Origin: Anaerolineae bacterium
GTDB taxonomy: Bacteria; Chloroflexota; Anaerolineae; B4-G1; SLSP01
Direction: 5' to 3'
Length of the DNA: 12,298 nucleotides
NCBI GenBank assembly: GCA_016934645.1
Contig: JAFGSL010000413.1
Span: forward strand, 1-12,298
Both the position numbers and the translations under genes were made by a program. Below, in pieces: positions 1-5,485 of this stretch. The notes under the pieces were generated by a model. It had not been told where the DNA came from. It did no database searches and saw only the letters and a list, made by a program, of their open reading frames with translations. The first letter of the stretch is position 1; every line of letters begins with the position of its first letter.

Positions 1-12
1 GGCATTCCACAG

Positions 13-1209
13 ATGCTTTCGGTGGTCATTCCAGCTTATAATGAGGAAGATGGCATTGCAGAAATCGTGGAGCGCGTGCTGGCGGTAGAGCCGGCGCTCG
101 CGGGAATTGGGCTAGACCTGGAACTCCTGGTGGTTGACGATGGCTCGAAAGATCGCACGGCAGAAATTGTACGCAGTTATCCAACCGTGCGTCTTCTCCA
201 GCATAATCCCAATCGCGGTTATGGGGCGGCGCTCAAAACGGGCTTTTGCGCGGCACGTGGTGATTTGCTAGGCTTTCTCGACGCCGATGGCACCTATCCG
301 CCGGAATCGTTTCCCGAACTCTGCCAGGCGATCCTAGATGGCGCTGATGTGGTTGTCGGCTCGCGACGTTCTGGTGCGGAAAGCGGTATGCCATTTGTGC
401 GCAAAGTGGGCAACTTCATCTGGGCGAATCTTGTCACGGCACTCAGCGGCAGACCGGTCGTCGACCCGGCCAGCGGTATGCGTGTTTTTCGTCGCGAGAC
501 GCTACTACGGCTTTATCCGTTGCCCGATGGCCTGAACTTCACACCGGTGATGAGTACCCGCGCTGTGCATGAAGGGCTGAAGTTTGCCGAGATCCCGATG
601 CCTTATGAGGAGCGGGCCGGACGCTCCAAGCTCAGTGTGGTGCGCGATGGCATGCGATTCCTGCAAACCATCATCTGGACTGCGCTGACGTATAATCCCG
701 CTCGGCCACTTGGTGGCGTAGGCTTTGGATTGTTCTGCATTGGACTACTTATTGCCTTAGGACTGGTGATATTGCGGTTAAGTGGTGTGAATCAACTGGG
801 GCCATGGGGTGTGACAGGGGTTTTTGCGGCAATGATCCTTGGTCAGGTGGGCTTCAGTTTGTTCGCCCTCGGCGCAACCTTCAATTATCTGGTGGCCCTG
901 TTCAACAAGGACGTTGTACAGAAAGGGTTGTTTGGCAAGCCGATCTTCGATCCGCCCCTGGATCGCTCTTTTGGATGGATGGGATTAGTTGCCCTGGCGG
1001 GCGGTTTCGTGCTGGGCGTCATTAGCCTGATTTTGGGCTTTAGCGGCTGGGACATCGATCGATTATGGCTTTATCTGACAGCAGGTGCGATGCTCGTGTT
1101 GATGGGCATGCAATTGGTGATCTTCTGGGTGATTATGCGTGTATTGGATGAACTGAGCCAACGCGAGATTCTAATCGGCGTCGATATGGACCGCGATTAT
1201 ATATGCTGA
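13..1209 (+). CDS. Family 2 glycosyltransferase, polyprenyl-phosphate type, with C-terminal membrane helices
   Basis: Predicted to transfer a sugar from a nucleotide donor to a polyprenyl-phosphate or lipid-linked acceptor at the inner face of the membrane. The N-terminal GT-A domain (about residues 1-220 of 398) opens with SVVIPAYNEE and carries VVDDGS (DDG at 42-44) and the metal/nucleotide-binding DAD at 90-92. DPASGMRVFRR (151-161) and GRSKLS (203-208) are typical of the DPM1/ArnC-like branch. Four hydrophobic segments follow at about 233-255, 264-292, 321-343 and 352-378, which is more than the usual two of ArnC-like enzymes. The start is uncertain: no Shine-Dalgarno site lies in the 12 bases before the ATG, and the frame stays open to the window edge, so a longer N-terminus is possible. 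The next gene follows after 47 nt on the same strand. The donor sugar cannot be read from sequence. Confidence 0.9.
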   Translation: MLSVVIPAYNEEDGIAEIVERVLAVEPALAGIGLDLELLVVDDGSKDRTAEIVRSYPTVRLLQHNPNRGYGAALKTGFCAARGDLLGFLDADGTYPPESFPELCQAILDGADVVVGSRRSGAESGMPFVRKVGNFIWANLVTALSGRPVVDPASGMRVFRRETLLRLYPLPDGLNFTPVMSTRAVHEGLKFAEIPMPYEERAGRSKLSVVRDGMRFLQTIIWTALTYNPARPLGGVGFGLFCIGLLIALGLVILRLSGVNQLGPWGVTGVFAAMILGQVGFSLFALGATFNYLVALFNKDVVQKGLFGKPIFDPPLDRSFGWMGLVALAGGFVLGVISLILGFSGWDIDRLWLYLTAGAMLVLMGMQLVIFWVIMRVLDELSQREILIGVDMDRDYIC

Positions 1210-1243
1210 ACGCGTGAGCATAGCAACATCATCAATCAGATAT

Positions 1244-1249
1244 AAGGTG
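1244..1249 (+). promoter_or_regulatory. Ribosome binding site for the radical SAM gene
   Basis: AAGGTG lies 7 nt before the GTG at 1257 and supports that non-ATG start. The 47-nt gap around it shows no convincing promoter or terminator hairpin. Confidence 0.55.
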
Positions 1250-1256
1250 TAATTTA

Positions 1257-2912
1257 GTGGTTCAACAAAGAATTGTAGCTCCCAATTTTCCGAATACTGA
1301 CGCACTCCTCTACGAGGAACTCGCCAAGCGTCCTCCAAGCGCCGTTGACATTCTTTTTGTCAATCCGCCATCGCCTGATGGGGGAATATGGATTCGCAGC
1401 CAACACCGGGTGGGACGCCGCTCGCGCGAGGGCATGATCTGGCCACAGGTGGACCTGGCACAGATGGCGGCGCTCTTCCCCGATTTCCGCGTCGAGGTAA
1501 TCGATGCGATGCCGGAACGGATGTCGTGGACTGAATTTGAGCGGCTGCTGGATGAGAAACGGCCGCGTTACTACATCACTCAGGTGACTGCGCCCACGTT
1601 ACAAAACGATATGTTTGGTGCTTTCTTGGCAAAAGCGCGTGGCGCAGTCACTATGGCCTTTGGTACCCATGTTACACCGATGCCAGCTTCGACACTGAAA
1701 GCTTACCCAGCCTTGGATTACGTGCTATTGGGTGAACCAGAACTAACCTTGCGCGAACTTGTCGATGTGTCGGAGAGAAGGCAGAACGGTGCAGCAACGC
1801 AACGTGACAGCAGTGGTGGAAACGATGAGTGGTGGTTTGGTGTTGAGCCGGATTTCGCTCTGCGCCTGAAGCGTTTGTTTACCACGCATGATCCCGACTG
1901 GCAGCCCCTCTGGCACGGCGCAAATTTCCTGGATGGAGGCACGCCACTCGCTAGAATCAAAGGTCTCGTCTGGCGCAACGCATCTGAGATCGTCATTAAT
2001 CCGCCGCGCCCCTATATTGCCAATCTCAACGATCTTCCACTGCCGCGCCATGATCTGCTGCCTCTCAAAGCCTATCGTGCGCCGTTGGTCGGCGGGCCGT
2101 ATGCTTTCACCGTCCCCAGTCGAGGTTGTCCGGCCGGGTGCCGTTTCTGCATCAAGCACGTCTCTTACGGTGCATCGGTGCGGTTTCGCAGCCCAGAGAA
2201 CGTAGTTGAAGAGATCGAAATGTTGGTAAATCTGGGCGTGCGCAAGATTCATATGTATACCGATTTGTTTACCGTCAACCGCGACCACGTGATGGGCATC
2301 TGCGAAGGGATCCTTGACCGCAAGTTGCCGGTCCGGTGGACGTGCAACAGCCGGGTAGATTTCGTAGACCTGGAGTTGCTGCAGCAGATGCGGCGCGCCG
2401 GTTGCTGGATGATCTCCTGGGGGATTGAATCCGGCGAGCCGGAGATGCTCAAACGGATGAACAAAGGCATCACTCTGGAGAAGGTGGGAAAAGCTCTGGG
2501 CTGGGCTAAAGAAGCCGGCATTATGAACTGGGGCTACTTCATCATTGGCTTGCCCGGTGAGACCGAAGCCAGTATCCGCAAGTCGATTGATTTTTCCAAG
2601 CGTCTACCGCTTGACTTGATACTCTTTCACATCGCGGCGCCGCATCCGGGCACGCCCTTCTTCTTCGAAGTGGTGGAGAACGGTTGGTTCCGCCCCGGCA
2701 CTCGTTGGGAAGACGTGGATATGGACCGTTCCACGGTATTGGATTATCCTAATCTCAAGGCTGAAGACCTGGAACGGTGGGCAAAACGCGCTTTCCGAGA
2801 GTGGGCTTTCCGCCCCAAACCAATGCTGACCTATCTCAAGCTGTTACTCGGCGACCCAAGCCAGATTATCTCAGCGGTGCGCATCGGGCTAGAAACGTTG
2901 GGTTGGAAATAA
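1257..2912 (+). CDS. Radical SAM protein with B12-binding-like N-terminal domain
   Basis: A 551-residue radical SAM enzyme. The [4Fe-4S] cluster motif CPAGCRFC (CxxxCxxC, Cys 291, 295, 298) is intact. Downstream, WGIESGEPEMLKRMNKG and GYFIIGLPGETE are typical of the B12-binding/BchE-like radical SAM group. The N-terminal part (about 30-165) has the Rossmann-like layout of a cobalamin-binding domain, starting at DILFVNPP and ending in LGEPELTLREL (GEPE at 159-162). The DxHxxG base-off cobalamin motif is absent, so B12 binding is not assured. Between the two domains is an extended stretch (about 170-270) with a charged and Trp-rich segment (EWWFGVEPDF). The start is GTG with AAGGTG upstream. 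Family members perform methylations, ring changes and lipid or sugar modifications; the substrate here is unknown. Its place between a glycosyltransferase and a polymerase suggests it modifies a glycan or lipid building block (inference). Confidence 0.88.
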   Translation: MVQQRIVAPNFPNTDALLYEELAKRPPSAVDILFVNPPSPDGGIWIRSQHRVGRRSREGMIWPQVDLAQMAALFPDFRVEVIDAMPERMSWTEFERLLDEKRPRYYITQVTAPTLQNDMFGAFLAKARGAVTMAFGTHVTPMPASTLKAYPALDYVLLGEPELTLRELVDVSERRQNGAATQRDSSGGNDEWWFGVEPDFALRLKRLFTTHDPDWQPLWHGANFLDGGTPLARIKGLVWRNASEIVINPPRPYIANLNDLPLPRHDLLPLKAYRAPLVGGPYAFTVPSRGCPAGCRFCIKHVSYGASVRFRSPENVVEEIEMLVNLGVRKIHMYTDLFTVNRDHVMGICEGILDRKLPVRWTCNSRVDFVDLELLQQMRRAGCWMISWGIESGEPEMLKRMNKGITLEKVGKALGWAKEAGIMNWGYFIIGLPGETEASIRKSIDFSKRLPLDLILFHIAAPHPGTPFFFEVVENGWFRPGTRWEDVDMDRSTVLDYPNLKAEDLERWAKRAFREWAFRPKPMLTYLKLLLGDPSQIISAVRIGLETLGWK

Positions 2913-2924
2913 GCGAGAGAGCGC

Positions 2925-4862
2925 GTGGGTGTACTGGCTTCTGAAACCTCAAACTCGAAACTGCGCGCTCTGTTTTCTCATGCTGAATTGGGATGCGCGC
3001 TGCTTGCTGGCGCACTTTGGCACGCGCAGGGTGGTGCTGTTTCATACAGGAGCGCTTGGCCTGGCCCTTGGGTCTTGCTCCTGCTGGGGTTGATGTGGGG
3101 CCTTTGCTGGTATCGTACTAGCTTCTCATGGCGTGTTTTGCTGGGCGCAGTCAAGTTATTTGATGTGCTCCTTATGCTCTTTGTGCTATCGGCTTTCGTA
3201 GGGACACAAACGGCCTATGCGCCTGGACCGGCATGGGCTAAGTTTTGGCTCGTCGTGGGTGCTTGGGGTCTCTACTATGCCTTAGTCCACCAGCCGGACC
3301 TCGCGCATCTTTACGGCGCATTGACCGTCGGGGGGCTGTTTGGCGTGGCGCTCACGGTCTATTTCTTCCTGACCAACGACTGGAGCGCTCATCCTCTCAA
3401 AGTGCCCGCTCTGGTAGTCTTGGGGGAGGCAATCTCGGGATTGCTACCCAGGTTATCAGCGAACGCTACCAATCCTAATATCGTTGGCGGGATGCTGGCG
3501 ATGACATTGCCTTTCTACGTGCCATTGGTGCTCTTGGCCCAGAAAGAAGTCTCCTTGCACTTGCCTGGCTTGCTGCTTCGTGTACTTCCTTTTCTTTGGG
3601 TGGTGGCGGCGGGGATTGTTCTGCTTGGTCTGCTGGTGACGACCACGCGGGGAGCCTGGTTCGCAACACTGGTGGGGTTTGGGCTCTGGGGGCTGTGGAT
3701 TGGACTGGGCCGGCGACTGACAGACACAGCACGTTTGCGGTGGATCACGGGGCTACTCGTTCTCGGTGGAGTGCTGGTGGCAATTGTGCTATACGCTGTA
3801 CTCGCTTGTAAATTGCCCGGTGCGGGCGCGGTGACTGGCCGGTTGTCGCTGCTGAAAGACGCGCTTCCGACGGCTCGGGATTATATCCTTACAGGCTCGG
3901 GATTGGGCACATTCCAGATGAATTTCTCGATCTATACCTTGCTCATTCATGTTGGGTATGTCCCCAATGGCCACAACGTGTTTGTTGATCTGCTTATCGA
4001 GCAGGGAGTAGGGGGACTAGGGCTGTATCTGGGCCTTGTGATACTCTGTGTTTGGCAGGGCGTGCGGGCGCTGCATCATGTTTTGTGGCAGCAAGCCCGA
4101 ATCACTGAAGCGGGATTGGTTTCGCTGGCGGTGATCCTCATCCACGGGCAGGTAGAGGATGTGTTCTACGGAAGCCAGTGGTTGATTCTGTTGTTTATTC
4201 CCTTTGCCTTGGTACAGTGGGGAGCATCGTCCGTGAATGTGCCAGAGGTAGGGCATCTCCGTCGAGGACGGCAGTGGGCGATTGGGGTTTTCAGTTTGTT
4301 GTTTGTTCTGGGCATCGCTTTCTGGCGTCCCTTGCTGGCACAGGGATATGCTAGTCTAGGTGCGATGCGGCAGGCGAGAGTGGAGTTGGCGCACTATGAG
4401 TTCGGGGAAACACCAGGCTTCATTATGGACTCTGTGCGGCAAGAGGAGGATTTGGAGGCGATAATAACATTTTTTCAACGCGCTATTGCCCTTGATACAG
4501 GGAACGTGACGGCGCAGCAGCGGTTGGTAGGTATTTATCTTTCGCGAGGCGAATACGACATTGCCTTTCAACATATTGATGCTGTCTGGGCGGCTGGTCA
4601 CCGGGATTCTGTGACGCGCTTGTTGCGTGGGGATGCGCTTGTTGCTTTGGGACGTGTCGAAGAAGCTGCCGAAGTTATTGCCGGCCTCACATGGGCTCAA
4701 GTGCGTATGGAAGGTCAAGCTGGGGATCGCTATTGGGCTAATGGTGATTTCGTGAGAGCTGCTTATGCCTGGCGGACGGTCGCGTTGATGCAACCAGAAT
4801 CTGCGGAGTATGCTCTGCAAAGAGCGCAGGAGGCCGAGAAGCAAGCAGTACAGCAACCGTGA
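2925..4862 (+). CDS. O-antigen ligase/polymerase-like membrane protein with C-terminal TPR domain
   Basis: A 645-residue polytopic membrane protein of the Wzy/WaaL (O-antigen ligase) superfamily, which joins or polymerises lipid-linked glycans on the outer face of the cytoplasmic membrane. About 12 hydrophobic segments span residues 20-468. Family hallmarks are visible: NPNIVGGMLAM (183-193), TTTRGAWF with Arg 242, and the large external loop with TGSGLGTF (323-330) and VPNGHN (His 350), followed by LLIEQGVGGLGLYL. The hydrophilic tail (about 505-640) is helical and fits two or three tetratricopeptide-like repeats, for example EAIITFFQRAIALD and ALVALGRVEEAAEVI. Such TPR tails occur in some polymerases of this family and probably bind partners. 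The start is GTG, 12 nt after the radical SAM stop with only a weak purine-rich site, which suggests co-transcription with it. Polymerase and ligase roles cannot be told apart from sequence. Confidence 0.87.
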   Translation: MGVLASETSNSKLRALFSHAELGCALLAGALWHAQGGAVSYRSAWPGPWVLLLLGLMWGLCWYRTSFSWRVLLGAVKLFDVLLMLFVLSAFVGTQTAYAPGPAWAKFWLVVGAWGLYYALVHQPDLAHLYGALTVGGLFGVALTVYFFLTNDWSAHPLKVPALVVLGEAISGLLPRLSANATNPNIVGGMLAMTLPFYVPLVLLAQKEVSLHLPGLLLRVLPFLWVVAAGIVLLGLLVTTTRGAWFATLVGFGLWGLWIGLGRRLTDTARLRWITGLLVLGGVLVAIVLYAVLACKLPGAGAVTGRLSLLKDALPTARDYILTGSGLGTFQMNFSIYTLLIHVGYVPNGHNVFVDLLIEQGVGGLGLYLGLVILCVWQGVRALHHVLWQQARITEAGLVSLAVILIHGQVEDVFYGSQWLILLFIPFALVQWGASSVNVPEVGHLRRGRQWAIGVFSLLFVLGIAFWRPLLAQGYASLGAMRQARVELAHYEFGETPGFIMDSVRQEEDLEAIITFFQRAIALDTGNVTAQQRLVGIYLSRGEYDIAFQHIDAVWAAGHRDSVTRLLRGDALVALGRVEEAAEVIAGLTWAQVRMEGQAGDRYWANGDFVRAAYAWRTVALMQPESAEYALQRAQEAEKQAVQQP

Positions 4863-4863
4863 G

Positions 4864-4880
4864 GATATATTCGAATGATC
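4864..4880. promoter_or_regulatory. Imperfect dyad upstream of the internal promoter, possible operator
   Basis: The stretch contains a perfect 8-bp palindrome, ATTCGAAT (4869-4876), flanked by outer GAT (4864-4866) and ATC (4878-4880), with a one-base asymmetry between the arms. It ends just before the proposed -35 and is centred about 43 bases before the likely start of transcription, a position often used by activators. No trans-acting factor is known, and AT-rich palindromes of this length can arise by chance. Confidence 0.25.
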
Positions 4881-4909
4881 TAAACTCAACGTCTTGCATC
4901 TGGTATAAT
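4881..4909 (+). promoter_or_regulatory. Extended -10 sigma-70-type promoter for the NusG-like gene
   Basis: A perfect TATAAT at 4904-4909 is preceded by TGG (4901-4903), giving the extended -10 form TGnTATAAT. At 17-bp spacing the -35 position (4881-4886, TAAACT) matches TTGACA at only 3 of 6 bases, which is common for extended -10 promoters. The likely transcription start is near 4916, leaving a leader of about 24 nt before the ATG at 4940. The site lies in the only true gap between the glycan-assembly genes and the NusG-like gene, so it can start a second transcript inside the cluster. Confidence 0.65.
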
Positions 4910-4926
4910 AGAGCAGTGACGGTGAG

Positions 4927-4931
4927 AGGAG
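4927..4931 (+). promoter_or_regulatory. Ribosome binding site that fixes the NusG-like start
   Basis: AGGAG, within the longer purine run 4924-4932, sits 8 nt before the ATG at 4940. This favours that ATG over the in-frame GTG at 4859, which would overlap the upstream gene and place the promoter inside coding sequence. Confidence 0.8.
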
Positions 4932-4939
4932 ATACCACT

Positions 4940-5485
4940 ATGGTTGCGGTAAACGGGGAAGTGCGGTCAGAGGGTGAAAACAAGAAATCGCAATTGCATC
5001 GTAACTGGTACGCCTTGTACACCAAACCGCATAAAGAATACCTTGTCCAAGAAGTGCTCCGTAACAATGGGGTAGAGACTTATCTGCCCCAGATTGTCAA
5101 GACCGTGCGACGGCGTGACCGTCGCAGTATGAAACCCTTCCTGCCGCAATATCTCTTTGCCCGTTTCGATCCTGACGAGCAGCATTTCACCAACGTGTGC
5201 TGGACTCCTGGATTGCGGCGTATTGTCTCCGCTGGCGGGCGTCCGGTCGTTGTGCCTGATGAAGTGGTAGTGTACCTTCGCGGTCGACTCGAGAATATGC
5301 AGACGACGGATGGGCCTGATGCGCCTTTCGAGAAGGGCGAGGTAGTACGTATTACTCGAGGCCCACTAGAAGGAATTGAGGCTATATTCGATCAACAGAT
5401 CACGCCCAAAGGCCGGGTATTGGTTTTTTTGAACGTGATGAGCCGTCTGGTCAAGACGGAACTGGATCTGGAGGACCTTATTTGA
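4940..5485 (+). CDS. NusG/RfaH-family transcription antitermination factor
   Basis: A 181-residue NusG paralogue. Residues 22-118 form the NGN domain that binds the RNA polymerase clamp: NWYALYTKPHKE at the start, then FLPQYLFARFD (67-77) and the PGLRRIVSAGGRPVVVPDE stretch (90-108). A KOW domain follows from about 131, with KGEVVRITRGPLEGIEAIF. The first 20 residues are polar and variable. Specialised relatives (RfaH, UpxY, LoaP, TaA) act as processive antiterminators on long surface-polysaccharide or secondary-metabolite operons. A gene inside such a cluster with its own promoter fits that group better than the housekeeping NusG, which normally sits between secE and rplK. The start is set by AGGAG at 4927-4931. 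The gene ends in a 4-nt overlap with the next one. A T7 run at 5424-5430 lies within the KOW-domain coding region. The recognition element is not identifiable. Confidence 0.9.
   Translation: MVAVNGEVRSEGENKKSQLHRNWYALYTKPHKEYLVQEVLRNNGVETYLPQIVKTVRRRDRRSMKPFLPQYLFARFDPDEQHFTNVCWTPGLRRIVSAGGRPVVVPDEVVVYLRGRLENMQTTDGPDAPFEKGEVVRITRGPLEGIEAIFDQQITPKGRVLVFLNVMSRLVKTELDLEDLI
5470..5474 (+). promoter_or_regulatory. Ribosome binding site for the beta-propeller gene
   Basis: GGAGG inside the last codons of the NusG-like gene stands 7 nt before the TTG at 5482. It supports the rare TTG start and implies translational coupling between the two genes, because start and stop codons overlap (TTGA). Confidence 0.7.

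Noticed and set aside
81..88. GGCGGTAG, matching the core of the E. coli ops element recognised by RfaH
   Set aside because: It lies in well-conserved glycosyltransferase coding sequence, lacks the rest of the ops pattern, is upstream of the NusG-like gene's own unit, and the ops sequence is not expected to hold outside Proteobacteria.
1743..2288. 181-codon antisense open frame
   Set aside because: It lies opposite the intact radical SAM gene, has no recognisable domain or ribosome binding site, and is explained by codon bias of the real gene.
4356..4889. 177-codon antisense open frame covering the polymerase tail and the promoter region
   Set aside because: It has no family resemblance and runs against the polymerase reading frame, so it is a shadow frame.
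4859..4939. Upstream GTG extension of the NusG-like protein
   Set aside because: The extra 27 residues would cover the promoter and leader, while AGGAG and ATG 4940 give a normal-length protein.
5404..5430. GC stem followed by T7, resembling an intrinsic terminator inside the NusG-like gene
   Set aside because: The stem is only about four pairs, including a G-U pair, and is separated from the T run by several bases. The T run encodes a normal Val-Phe-Leu stretch of the KOW domain.
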